64,000 bases of DNA from assembly GCA_020064725.1 (NCBI GenBank), contig JAGTWJ010000011.1, forward strand, positions 806,001 to 870,000, in the 5' to 3' direction. Under the pieces are notes generated by a model that was given only the letters and a program-made list of their open reading frames with translations, did no database searches and was not told where the DNA came from. Below are positions 21,252 to 33,315 of this stretch, one piece after another. The DNA comes from Drechslerella dactyloides (Eukaryota > Ascomycota > Orbiliomycetes > Orbiliales > Orbiliaceae). The position numbers and the translations under genes are program-made. Position 1 is the first letter of the stretch; every line of letters begins with the position of its first letter.

Positions 21252-21590
21252 ATTTGTCGTAGGTCGGCGTCGGTCGCCGGATGAGATGTGGATAGAGAAG
21301 TTTGTCCGATCTCGTTCAGTGTAAACTGGTCCTGCGTGCTCTTAAGTGCTTTCCGGGTATCGGTACTGGTCTACGCGGAGTGAGTGCTGCGATCGGAGTG
21401 GTGATGTCAGGAAAGGTGGTGCATGCATGAGGGCCGCGTGTGTTGTAGGACGTTGGTTTCACACGCCACCACAATATAACATCTTCCTCTCCATCTAAAC
21501 GTGTGACGCGGCGCCGGGACGAAAATTCTACAAAAAAGCGGCGGAGCAGAAATCACTCCTTTCATGTAATCCCGAGGCATATCCGCACCA
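21252..21590. promoter_or_regulatory. Bidirectional promoter APM3 / DMAC1-like
   Basis: 339 bp between two start codons facing apart; both genes must be driven from here. No specific factor site is claimed. Confidence 0.6.
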
Positions 21591-21965
21591 ATGTCGTCGA
21601 CGCATCCCGCTGCTACGGACCCAGACTCGCGTCCGCTGTCGGAAGAAGAAAGACAGAGACTGGCCAAATACGATTGCTGGCCGTGCCGCATCACTGGTAC
21701 GCTTTCACTATGTGTAACTTGATACTCGAGTACTCGCGTACCTATTCGTATCTTGCAGCGACTCGATACTGATAAGCTACCACCGTGGCAATCAGGAGCG
21801 GCTGCGTTCACCGGCCTGGGAGGATACATGCTGGTCGCGGGCCGACGGCAACTGGCTGCAGACCTGCACAACCTGACGAGACGGCAGCTGTTGGCGAGAA
21901 AGGCTAGCATCCATGGCATCGGTATCGGATTGATTGCCGCGGGACTCTACAGATTGATCAACTGA
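21591..21965 (+). CDS. DMAC1/DMO2-like (DUF4536) mitochondrial membrane protein
   Basis: Exons 21591-21696 and 21796-21965; 91 aa. A short acidic N-terminus leads to YDCWPCRITG with a CxxC (Cys29, Cys32), then a Gly-rich hydrophobic helix (about 37-53, FTGLGGYMLVAG). A basic amphipathic stretch follows, and a second hydrophobic segment near the C-terminus (GIGIGLIAAGLYRLI). This fits the DUF4536 family. Animal DMAC1 is linked to assembly of the distal membrane arm of complex I, and fungal members are small mitochondrial inner-membrane proteins. Function in this fungus is inferred from family only. The acceptor at 21795 is chosen because an earlier CAG gives an immediate stop. The gene is shorter than most predictors accept and easily missed. 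Confidence 0.8.
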
Positions 21966-22688
21966 CGAATCAAGGGTCTCATTACGGCTGTTTGCATTGT
22001 TGAAACGAGATAACAGCGTTCACGCGGCTTGAGGCGATATCGACACTGGAACAAGTCTCGAATCAGTGTCCTCATGACCGAACGGCTTGTCCGCGGCGTA
22101 CTCACTGGTGGTGTAAGATAGGAGGATCGGGCGAGCAAATTATTGTCCGCTTTATGTAAATATGTACAATCCAGAAACACATAATGATATACGAGGTAGC
22201 CGCTTGAACAACAGACAGCAAGCATGCATGCATGCATGTCACACGAACATCCGGCGTATGGACGTCGAAGTGCCGATAGACCGTACGTACATGGAGAATT
22301 AGCACAAGTCAGACAAATCGCTCTGCAGATATAGAGAGGATAGATGGGAGGCGAGTTCGGATACACGGATTTCAAGAGCGATCATCCACTTGCTAAAGTT
22401 GCAGCAAAACTCGCGATGAAAATGGATATTACAAGGGAGATGGAGAAACAACGACAAGAAGCGGACATCTGCAATATCCGATGTTGCTTCGTTGCTGGGT
22501 TCTCATGTCAAACTCGAAGCAAGAATAGCGGACAATGATTGATTGGTTGATTTAGTGCTGTGGCCCTATCCTAACGCCTTCAAGGCGGGGTTGGGCTGCA
22601 GATTAGGGAGGTGGTGGTGTTGGTTGAGATGGCGATGGTTGGTGATATAAAACTCGCATTCAATTTATATTTCCTATACATAAGGAGT
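21966..22688. other. Convergent intergenic region with a GCAT microsatellite
   Basis: 3' flanks of the DMAC1-like gene and STE7. A short (GCAT)n tract lies at 22222-22238. A 64-codon frame at 22344 has no family resemblance and is not called. Confidence 0.55.
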
Positions 22689-24100
22689 CTATGCCTTGGC
22701 TTTCTTTTGCGAGCCAACAGTGGGTATCGAGGGTGGGGTGCGGTCACGAATTCTTGGTGGTGGTGGTGGCTGGCCATTCTTCGCGGCCTTCTTCGCAGCT
22801 GCTGTGTTGATGATATCGTCCGCCCATTTCTCGAGATCCACGGGGATGTCCATCTCAATCAAAGGCGATTTCTGCATTGGTAGAAAGACCGGGTTAGCAT
22901 GACAACACTCAAAGGTGGAATGTTCAAGATTTGGAGTCGCATACCAGTAGATCAGCTGGCGAAGGACGTTGCTCTGGATTCTTGAGCAAGCACGAGTCGC
23001 AGAATTCCTCTAGCTCCGCGGGGTACTTGCCCTCGGGGAGCTTTGGTGCAGGTTCGTTGACGATGGACTGGAGCAAATCCAGGATACCCATAGGACCGGA
23101 TGATGCACGCTTATCGCCAGACGCCCCGTCGCTTCCGAACGGGAACCTTCCGAGAGCGAGTTCCATCATTGTTAACCCGAAAGACCAGACGTCACTCTTG
23201 ACGGTGTATTTGCCTCCCTGTATACGTTCGGGAGACATGTAGGTGGAGGTACCGACGAAAGTATCGGCGATGGAGTTGACCAGCTCTCCGGAGACGCCAA
23301 AATCACAGAGCTTAATCTGGCCGTTGCCATTCACAAGAATGTTCGAAGGCTTAATATCTCTGTGCATGATCTTGTGAACGTCGTAGAGGTAAACTAGGCC
23401 TCGGAGGACTGATTCTGCAATCACACGCAGGTACCCTATCTCCAGAGACCCCATGACGTTCGAGATATGATCCAAGGAGCTAGCCAGAGTAGCCAACGGT
23501 CAGTTTGTAATGCCACGATATGTGGAACTGAATAGTGGGGTATCGGTACGCACCCGGTTTCCATGAATTCCATGCACATGATAACGTCGGACCCGTTCAG
23601 AAAGGCGCCATAGAACGAGACGATATACGGCGAGTGGCATTCGTACATAATCTGGAGTTCGCGGACGATCTGTTTTCGGACAGCGGGTTTCGCTTCGACG
23701 TGTATAACCTAGATAATCGGTTAGATAAATGCGATTTAAACAGGGGTAGCTTGCTTAGAGGCACCTTTCTCGCCATGGTGGTTTTTGTGGCCTTGTGGAC
23801 CACCTTGCTGACGGTTCCGCCATTTCCAGAGCCCAGTTCGTGCAGAACCTCCAAGTCGTCTGCCCGCAAGTCGACTGTGTACTCGAGGCCGAGTTCGAGG
23901 TTGCTCAGCTGGGTGGCCAGAGTATCCCTTTTACGTGTTTTGATTTCGGTGCTGCCATTGCTGCGAGAAATGCTGGGTTCGGATAGGGTGATGCTGGGGG
24001 CGCTGTCGCCGCCGCCGCCGCCGCCTCCTCTGCCACCGAGAGTCAAGCCCTTCTTATTCTTCTTTGCCAGCGTCCGCGGTGCAAACGGGTCGGCAGCCAT
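22689..24100 (-). CDS. STE7: Ste7-type MAP kinase kinase (Fus3/Kss1 pathway)
   Basis: Exons (descending) 24100-23765, 23708-23554, 23479-22945, 22871-22689; 402 aa. It phosphorylates the Fus3/Kss1-type MAPK controlling mating, hyphal fusion and invasive growth, under a Ste11-type kinase. The N-terminus has a D-site for MAPK docking: basic KKNKK followed by LTL (residues 13-21). A poly-Gly tract encoded by a GCC repeat follows. The kinase domain shows GSGNGG (90-95), the invariant Lys112 in MARK, HRDIKPSNIL, DFGVSG, and an activation loop with the MAPKK S-x-A-x-T pattern (SIADT) before GTSTYMSPE. The C-terminus has a short Pro-rich tail ending in basic residues. The D-site, and MAPKK features without a Pbs2 or Mkk1 N-terminus, support the STE7 assignment. 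It diverges from SPT6 across 2.3 kb. Confidence 0.92.
24004..24029. repeat. (GCC)n microsatellite inside STE7
   Basis: Seven or so GCC/CCG triplets coding the poly-Gly stretch at residues 25-31 of the STE7 product. Copy number is likely to vary between strains. Confidence 0.8.
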
Positions 24101-26372
24101 TTTGAATAACGGGTTCTATTTGGTAATAGGAAAAATCCCGCGTGGTGGTATCGTCAAAATTTTTGGGAAGCCGAGTTGGGCGTCGGTGTCGGGGTCCAAA
24201 GGGGCTTGCGGTGGAGAGAGTCTTGGACGAGGGGTAGCTGAGGAATCCAAGTTTTGGGGGGTTGAAGCTAAGCTCGGTGAATTAATCCGCAGGTCGACAG
24301 GCCTCACGTGTGTTGCCGAAGGGGGAAATCCAGATGGGTAACGGAGCCGACAGCGATTCAAGGGAGCGCGATGCAAATTCAGGAGACGGCTGAGAGAAGG
24401 AAGGGTAAGGCAAACAAGCTGATGGGCGCTGGCAGGGCGAAGCTATCGTCGATGGGGGACCTGAGCTGGGGTGGCGATGGAGAGAAGGAGGGAGAGGCAA
24501 AGGTGGAGGACGTAGGGGTTTTATTGTCTGGTGGAAGAGAGATTAGCTGCTGAGAACTGGCGATTAACAGGCAGCAAAATAGGCCTTCGCTGCAGCGCGC
24601 TGCACTCGTCCAGCGGCGTGCTTGAGATTATAATTAGCACTGCTGCCAGCATCAGCGTCCATCCACACGGGCTCGTCTGGGATGTTTCAACAGTTCGTCA
24701 GGGACGGGGGTGCTTCAGGTCACAGAATGATTATTGTTTCGCCGCCGGCGCCGGCTGGGGAGCTGCAGCAGCCTCCAGATGGATGGCCATGGCCACGGCC
24801 ACGGCCGCCCAGCGTGGCGGTCTCCAGACACGCGGAAACCCGTCGTTGCTGGCATACGGGGCAATGGGGCGGGTATCATCATGTTCCCTGCTCTGCGGAG
24901 CGGTTAGGGTTAAGGCGCACGTGGGATCGGGATATTCCTCCTGCTTGCTATCTCGGTGTTGTATCCACGCGCGGAATGGCTGGTTGACGAGCCGTTTCAC
25001 TTGGGTCGCGGAGGGATACGCAGTCCTGGATGTGCCCCTCTTTGGACCCGGTATATGTGATTGAAGGTATCTCGAGTCGTGAAGCATGCTAGCATGCTAT
25101 GCTTCCCGTCTTCTGGAAGTTATAGGATTGCGACTGCTGTAATGGATCCCGACCGCCACCATATATTTGCCTGTCTTTATGCAATTTGCGCACTCGCAAT
25201 ATACCCAAGACCACCCCGGGCAGCTCATAGGCATCGTGACTCGCCTGAAGCATATCAGCCAGGATGCAGGAGAGTGTGAACATGGTATTGGGGGAGAACT
25301 GCCCAGACATCTCCCATTCGGCTCATCCATCAAACAAAGCCAACTGACTCAGTCGCTTTGGAGTGCCCGTTACCACCAGTCCACCCGGCGAAGAATGCAG
25401 CCATCCAAAGCGAGATCATATGGGAGCCCGATAGACGTCTTTGCCGTTGCCCAGCGGATGGGGCATGGTCCTGGCATGATTTTCGATTCACCGGCTCGAG
25501 CGATAAGCTAGTTGATATCTTGCGGATTCCATGCAGGCGCATTGCCAGACATGGATGAATGGCCGTCTGTCTTTCAGGCAATCCGAAAGGTTTCGAAACG
25601 TCTCTCTGGAGGCAGCACGGCCCACACGATGACCCGCTTCCAAACATCTTGGGTTTCTGCCGCAGTTTGGGGCACACGCCACGGTCATAAGCGCCCGAGG
25701 CCGGAAGCATCGTCGCGAACGGCAAAATCAAGGGGTTCCGGAATCGCTGGCACCGATTGGGATAGTCAGACGTCGATTCAATAGCCATGTAATTCCGCTA
25801 TAGAGCCTGGGTTATGATTGCGGACTTTGAACGCTGCAGGGAACAGATTCGCGTGATCCTCAACGACAGATGACTTATGCGGCACCTGTGCGACCAAGTA
25901 ACACAGGGCGGGATCGATCCGGCTGGTGCGGCAATGAATTGTTTGGTGCGACTGGTTCTTCTCATGCATTCTTAGTCTGCCGCCTGGTAAAAGAAACAGA
26001 GAGGACTACTTACGCACAGCCTTGGTGTGTCTAGATCTTGTAGACGCGTATTGCAAATGATCAATCGATAAAGCGGTGATGCCGCTGACGGGACGGGTGC
26101 CGGTGTTGTGGCGGGAGTTGCGACAGGTTGTGGCGTGTGGCGACCGGCGGATGTGTGGCGCGGCTCGGCAAGGGAAACACCTCGTCTTCTTCTTCCTCAG
26201 AGCTGCTTCCTCTTCCCCTTGCCCATCGTCAGGATCCGATATCGTCCACCCATCTGTCTTTTCGTCGCGACTCCTTCTCCGGCGTTTCATCGGGCCCGTG
26301 GCCGCAATCGCGTCTTGACAACCGACACGCTCACTCACCGTTACTCATCGCGCAACATCCGACATCGCAATC
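24101..26372. promoter_or_regulatory. Divergent intergenic region STE7 / SPT6
   Basis: 2.27 kb between two divergent start codons, much larger than the other divergent spacers here (339-585 bp). It holds both promoters and 5' leaders. A pyrimidine-rich tract (26180-26290) precedes the SPT6 ATG. I saw no coding segment with family resemblance in it. Confidence 0.5.
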
Positions 26373-29300
26373 ATGAGCACCTACTTTGATCGAGAGGCGG
26401 AGGACGATTCGGAGGATGAGAGCATGGACGAGGAGACCGGCGAGATCAAGAAGAAGGCTAGCAACGGCAAGAAGCCCAAGAAATCCCGCGACAACGATGT
26501 CAACATGGATTCGAGCGAGGAAGAGAACACGGAAGATGAAGAAGAGGGCCTCGCGAAGGTTGGTGGTTTCGGTCGACAAGATATTCGCGCAAAGACTGAC
26601 AGACGCGTTGCAGGTTCGAGAAAACTTTATCGTCGATGATGATGAGGAGGAGGAGGAAGAGGAGGAAGATAGCCCCAGCGAATCGGACGGTCGACCTGCA
26701 CGGAAGCGAAAGCGCCGAAGGTCAGCTCGCGAGGAACCGGACGATGAGATGGACGAGGATGATTTGGAACTCATCGCCGAAAACATGGGCGAGGAGCGGC
26801 CGAGAGGCAATGTATGCTATCTTGCTCAATTCGCTATTCTGAGATTGTATCATCTTGCTAACATCTCACAACACTATAGAAGCTCAAGCGGTTCAAGCGC
26901 GGCCGAGTCGAGGAGCGAGGCATAGGCGAAGAACGCGCCCTCTCCGAGATATTTTCCGAAGATGAAGGTGACGAACTCGAAGATTTAGAGGATCTAGAAG
27001 ACGACACTACCCGTCGGAGAGGGCGTGACGATGGACGCGGCTTCGCCCCCGTAGACGAGTTCGAGGGCTTCATCGACGACGAGGATTTTTCGGAGGATGG
27101 AGAAGAGGAACGAGGACGGGAGTCTATCCGAGCCCGGGAACATAAGAGGGCGACGCAGATGAGCACGGCGGGCGAAGGTGCGCTAAATGCCGAAGCGATG
27201 GAGAAGATGGAAGAAATCTTCGGAGATGGATATGAATACGAATGGGCCTTGACGACTGCTGAGGACATTGAGGAGGAGAACCGAGACCAGGTTATGGCCC
27301 TGGAAGACGTTTTCGAACCCAGTGAGCTGAAAGAACGCATGCTTACGGACGAGGACAACGAAATTCGATCCACCGACATCCCAGAACGCTTCCAGCTTGC
27401 GCGGAAACCATACGCCCACGTTAAAATCACGGATGATGAATATGCCGAGGAAGGAAACTGGATAGCGACGCTGATGTTCAGTACGAAGCGCAATTTGCTC
27501 CCGCATCATCGCGAACCTTTCTTCAGGGCTGTCAACCGGGTGCTGGATTTCATCGTCAAGGACAACATGGAGATTCCCTTCATCTACCAGAATAGGAAGG
27601 ACTATATTATCCACAACGAAGCTCGCGGCGGCGACCGTCTCCTAAGCCAGGATGAATTATGGACGGTGTTTGAGCTTGAACTCAAGTACCGTGCTCTCAT
27701 CGACAAGAAGAACGCCGTGAAGCGAACTTATTCGTCACTAAGCATCCAAGATGAGATCTATACGAGTCGGATTGGGGATATGGAAAACATCGAGGAGATC
27801 CAGGATCTTCAGGAATACCTCCAGTTTCAGTATTCGGAAGAGATCAAAGACTTATCGGCCATGCAGTCGAATGGCGCTAACGGAGTCCACAAGAAGCGAC
27901 CCGGTGCTACTCGCACGATTTTCGACAAAATTCGAAAATCCCGCGTTTACACTCTAGTTAAAGCTTTTGGTATCTCCGCTGCCGAGTTTGCTCTGAACGT
28001 TAGCCTCGATCAGAAGCGCAAGTTCCCGGACGAACCGGCAGAATTTCCCAATGAATTAGCTGATTCATGTGTTGATGGTCGCGATTTCAAGACTGGGTCG
28101 GAGGTGCTGAAGGCTGCAAAGATGATGCTGGCGGAGGAGTTCTTCATGAATCCAGTTCTACGACGTGTCGTCCGGCAAAAGCTCTTTATCAATGGACAGC
28201 TCGACGTCAAGACAACAGACAAAGGACTCAAAAAGATCGACGAGCTGCACCCGTACTATGTAAGTCTCGTCAAAGGGTGATATTTTTACCTGAGAATACT
28301 AACAATGGCACGGCAGGAATTCAAATATCTGAAAAACCAATCCACAATGGCTCTTTTGGCCAACCCGTCGCGTTTCCTGAAGATGCTGGCTGCTGAAAGC
28401 GAGGGCTTAGTGACTCTCCAAATCGAGATGGCCACAAAAACTCGCTTCCTCCGCCAGCTCTATGACCTTATCTCGTCCGAAAACTACAGTGACCAGGCAG
28501 ATGCTTGGAACGAAGAAAGAAAAGATGTTGTGGACATTGCGATGGAAAAACTTCTCCACCTGATGGCTAAGAACTACAAGGAGAACCTCAAGACTGTCTG
28601 CGAAGATGAGCTTGCGAAACAAGTGAGGAAGAATTACCTCGAGCGGCTTGACCAAGCGCCTTATCTGGCGAAGGGCCTGAAGCTGGGCGAGATTCCTCGG
28701 GTTCTTGCACTTTCGGCCGGACAGGCGAACGACTTGAGAGACGGGGTCCTTGCTTTATTTATGGACGAAGAAGGAAAAGCCCTCGAGACTCTCAAGTTGG
28801 TTGGTCTACGCGACTCAGAGGAGATCAAGAAACTTGTCGAGCTTATTAATCGTCGCAAACCCGATGTCGTGGCGATTGGTGGATTCACGGTGGCTACTCA
28901 CAATCTTTACGAAAGCCTACGCAAAGTTATCGAAGAAGAGTCCTTGCTTGTTGCTGGGATGGATGACGACCACAATGAAAGAGCACTCTTGGATATCTGG
29001 TACATTCAGGACGAGGTTGCCCGTCTATATATGGGCAGCGAACGTGCCGTTACAGATTTCCCAAGTCTCAGTCAGCTAGGTCGGTACTGCGCAGGTTTAG
29101 CTCGGTATATGCAAAACCCGCTACTTGAATACGCTGCGCTTGGCGAAGATGTGTATTCTATCAACTTCCATCCCGACCAACAGCTCCTACCTCCAGAGAA
29201 GCTCAAGTCCAACTTGGAAAGCGCCATGGTTGATATGGTCAACCTGTGCGGTGTTGACATCAACGACGTCGTTAAGAGCCAGTATGTCGCGAATCTGCTG

Positions 29301-30976
29301 CCCTATCTCTGTGGGCTTGGGCCACGAAAAGCAGGCCATATCCTTAAGATGATCGGCCAGAATGGCGGCCAGGTACAGAGCCGGAGTTCAATGGTCGGCG
29401 ACCCAGACAGGAACATTAAGCCGTTGATGGGGCCCTGTGTCTGGACCAACTGTGCGAGCTTTGCGATCATTCAGTACGAAGCTTCCGAATCCGAGTCGGA
29501 ATACTTGGACAGCACTAGAGTTCATCCGCAGGACTACGAACTTGGGCGGAAGATGGCTGCGGATGCTCTTGAGCTGGACGAGGAAGACGTCGCGGTTATA
29601 ACAAACCACGGAGATGACCCGGGAGCTGTCGTTCGTCAATTGATCGAACAAGACGACCAGGATAAAGTGAACGAACTGATCTTGGAGGAGTACGCCGACG
29701 AGCTGGAAAAGAACTTCAATCAAAGAAAGCGTGCAACTCTGGAAACAATTCGGGCTGAGCTCCAAGTTCCCTTTGAAGAACTGCGGAACCCATTCAGGCG
29801 GCTATCAGCTGAGGAAATCTTCACAAAACTGACGGGAGAAACTGCAGAGTCTCTTGGACCTGGCATGATTATCCCTGTCAACATTCGGCGAATCACCGAC
29901 CGTTTCCTGATTACGAAACTGGACTGCGGCGTGAGCGGCAATGTTGCCTCGGAGGAAATGTCAGACAAGTTCGGAGTCTCCCCTCACAGCTTGTTCCATG
30001 TCTCCCAGACCATCCAAGCCAAGATCAAGACCTTGAACATCCGATCTTTCTACGCAGAGCTGACTCTGAAAGAATCGGAGCTCCGCATTCCGTTCAGAAG
30101 GACCTACGACCGCGAGCCTGGCGAGTGGGACGAGGATCAGGAAGAGAAGGACCGGGTCGCTCTTACCGTAAAGCAAGAGGAGCAACATCGGGCTGCCCGT
30201 GTTATCAAACACCCACTGTTCCGTGCGTTCAATAGCCGGCAAGCAGAAGAATATCTGGCCCAACATTCCCGAGGAGACGTGGTCATTCGGCCCTCATCGA
30301 AGGGACAGGATCATATCGCCATAACATGGAAGGTCGGCGACGGTCTCTACCAGCACATCGACGTCCTCGAGCTCGAGAAGGAGAACGAATTCTCCATCGG
30401 CCGAACGCTCAAGGTTGGCGGCAAATATACCTACAGTGATCTTGACGACCTGATCTTCAATCACATCAAGCCAATGGCCAAGAAGGTTGGTGAGATTGAG
30501 CGCCACGACAAGTTCAAGAACTGTACACGTGAACAGGCTGGTATGTACATTCACCTCCCTCATTTTCGAAGACCGGGCTCATTGCTAACATGAAAATCTA
30601 GAACAATGGCTGACGACATACGCCGAGGCTTTCCCCGGGCGTACCGTCTACATTTTCTGTCCGGATACAAAACGGCCTGGACACTTCGACTTGTGCTTCA
30701 AGACTGGTCTGCACAAACCCTGTCATTCTTGGAAGGTCACTGTTGTGCCCCAGGCCTTCTCGCTCGCCAACAACCTATACGGTGACGTGAACGCTCTCTG
30801 CAATGTAAGTAATATGGCTGGATCCGGCTACATATGGAACGCGACTCTAACCATCTTTTGCACTGTAGGGTTTCAAGATTTTGTTCACAAACCAACAGCA
30901 GCAGTTGCAAGGGCGGATGGAGCAGCAGATGCGGCAACAACGCTATGGCGGGCCGCCGCCGCCGATGAGGAGGTAG
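26373..30976 (+). CDS. SPT6: Transcription elongation factor Spt6
   Basis: Exons 26373-26558, 26614-26811, 26880-28259, 28317-30540, 30602-30804, 30869-30976; 1432 aa (yeast Spt6 1451). It is a histone chaperone that binds elongating RNA polymerase II in the nucleus. Domains in order: a very acidic N-terminus with Glu/Asp runs and basic patches (about 1-260); a helix-turn-helix/DLD core; the YqgF-like domain (VVAIGGFTVATHN); helix-hairpin-helix (VANLLPYLCGLGPRKAGHIL); the S1 domain (ITDRFLITKLDCGVSG); and tandem SH2 domains (IKHPLFRAF...DVVIRPSSKG...YQHIDVLE, then the module after intron 4). The end is a Gln-rich, Pro-rich tail, GGPPPPMRR. All five introns have standard signals and keep frame. 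The gene is complete. Confidence 0.96.
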
Positions 30977-31519
30977 AGCTGGACCGTTGGGCGAAGTTTT
31001 GTAAATTATTGATAAATTCGGGTGTGCAAGGATTTCTTCCGTCATTGTGCTTGCTTACGTGCAGGTGTTTCTCTGGGTCAGGAAGGATTTTCATTTCCGC
31101 GCTGTTCCTTTCATTTCTTACCCTTTTTATTCACCCTTTTATTTCTCTGTGCATCATTTCTATTTAACTGTTCTGTTTGAAAAAAATGGAAGCCGATGTT
31201 CACGTTTTTCTTTTTGCCTATTCCACGCATGCTTGATAGTACTACCAGAGCGTATGTTATTCAGTATCGATTGCGTGGCAAGAGCTGCAGAGCTGGAGAT
31301 ACGATAAATACACATGAAGTTGCAATCTTTCGCGTCTTAGACATTTTTTACATGATGTTGCAAACATACGAGTGATGCAGTAGAATTCAGTGTGAATACG
31401 GAGTCCGACTCTAGGCATTACTGTCCCTTTCATCTTCGTACATAGATATGGTGTGGTGGAACGATACACGTACTCATTCAATCGGGGCTTGCTATCCTTC
31501 GTATCCGGCTGGCCTGAAG
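30977..31519. other. Convergent 3' intergenic region
   Basis: T-rich 3' flank of SPT6 and the 3' end of the next gene. No gene seen. Confidence 0.6.
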
Positions 31520-32758
31520 CTACGCTACAACTGTGATCTTCTCGCCCTTTATCAGCTTGCCCTTGTACCCCTTGGGCGGCTGGTATACACGCTCGGATGG
31601 CTCCGGCCTGAAGCAAGATTGGAAGTTGTGGACAAGCTTGTTCAAACCGGTGCGCTTCATGACTCGAGGGTTCTCCTTGGTGGTGTTTTCTATTGGCAAG
31701 TTAGCCACTTGTACAATCATGACTGGAAGTCGAAGGTGGAGGTGCATCAATTTGATCTTACCGGGTGGCTTGTACTTCAAGATGAATGTCTCGAATGGAT
31801 ATCTGTCCAGAAATTCTGCGTAGAGCGGCTTCGCCGCTACACACCTCGTAAACGCGCCGCCGAGTCTAAACGCCATTTCGGAGAGCAACAGTCAGTATGA
31901 TCTTTAACTTATAAATAGGAAGCAGCTGGTATAAACACCGACTCTCACGTACGTAGTGATGCTCTCAACTTTCGCCGGGATTTTCATCGTATCGATGTCG
32001 TCAACGACCTCACATGGAGCCCAGTCCCCAGTGGCCTCGTCGGGTCTGCTACCTCCCTGAGCAACCTTGCCGACCCGATATACATTCACGCGTATCGTGC
32101 GCACCGACCCTGGACCAACCGTAAACCGGATCGGTGGGATGTCGCCATTTACAACATTGCCAGAGATATACCCGCTACTCTGGTTCGCTTTCTCATCGAA
32201 ATAGTAGGTCCCACCGGTATCCTCGATCCGTTGCACGGTGAAACAGAACCCGCGCATCGCTTTGAGTTCGCTTTGGCGGCCAGTGATGCGGGCTTCGAAG
32301 GTCCGCAGCTGGTTGAAGCAGATGTAGTTGCCCCGTTCGACGTCATCGATGATGAGCTGGATGCCGAGGTTTTGCCAATGTGGGGCAATGCGAACGGCGA
32401 CGCGGTAGTTGGCGCCAGACGTGGCTTCGATGTATGCTTCTGAGACGCGGAGGTGTTTGAAGGGGAGAATCTTCATCGTAGTGCGCATGGCGGAGAAGGC
32501 GGTCGACTTGAGGTAGTGGAGGAGGTGGGTCTTTGGTGAGACACGGCCATTGGCCGGCCGCTCGACCCAGACTCTGACGTTACGAGACTTGAGAGTCACG
32601 ATCGCCAGGGGGGTCTTGCGCTTGCCGGTGTCGCCATCGGTGTCGGTGCTGGTGGACGTGGGGGGTGGCGGTTTCGGGTTTTTGACGGGGAAGCTTTTCC
32701 TGTTGCCGTCGACTAATACTGAGCCGGGCTCATCGCATATCAAGGTCATTCGGAACAT
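31520..32758 (-). CDS. Uncharacterised fungal protein, DUF7918-like
   Basis: Exons (descending) 32758-31953, 31865-31762, 31689-31520; 359 aa. Not assigned a function. The first third has a Pro/Thr/Asp-rich linker, then a beta-rich central domain with HLRVSEAYIEATSGANYRV...IAPHWQNLGIQLIIDD and IRFTVGPGSVRTIRVNVYRVG. After intron 1 comes an FETFILKYKPP segment. The arrangement (ligand-like beta domain, VSEAYIEA start, then an F-x-KY motif) resembles the fungal DUF7918 family, known only as hypothetical proteins; this is tentative. The second intron (31690-31761, 72 nt) is divisible by three and free of stops, so an unspliced message would stay in frame. I favour splicing because donor GTAAGA, branch CTAAC and acceptor ATAG are all consensus. 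No signal peptide or membrane segment. Confidence 0.7.
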
Positions 32759-33315
32759 TGTGCCAGTATATTATACTTGCTGATTCTTGATCGAGAGGTG
32801 GGTGTATAGGTTCTTTGAATCTGATAGGCGTGAAAGCAATCAGAGTTGCTTCATGCTACATGCATACGGGAAGCACACAGCGTGGATGCTACGTGTGCGC
32901 ATGTGCTAGCCTGGTGGAAGAGCGGGTATGAGAAAGAAATGATCTACATGGAGTTTAACAAATCACCATGATCACCGAGTAGACTCTTCGTTTTCGTGGC
33001 ATCAGACACCGATATCAACGATTGCCTCGTCAAGAATCTGGTATCCGAAGGCACAGTTCGTCTTGTGGGATAATGTATAGGCATCTGGTACCGGGAATCG
33101 GCGTTGTCTAATGTCTGGCGTGTGGTATTTTGGCTACCAGCAGCCGAAATCAATTGCCTCTCCTAGCATATACGCAAAAGCGGCAGACTCCCTTGGATAC
33201 GGTAACACTAATACTAGGTGCTATCCAACGAGACGGACTATTCCCGTTTTCAATATATTGGTTAAGTAGACTCCATCTAAAGCTATCGTACATGGCTGTG
33301 TTCGCGACCCCAAAT
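32759..33315. other. Intergenic, no feature seen
   Basis: Promoter of the leftward DUF7918-like gene and 3' flank of the leftward SDR gene. No coding segment or repeat supported. Confidence 0.55.

Noticed and set aside
22344..22538. 64-codon frame starting MGGEFGYTDF
   Set aside because: First 45 codons look weakly coding but there is no family match and it lies in a convergent 3' region.
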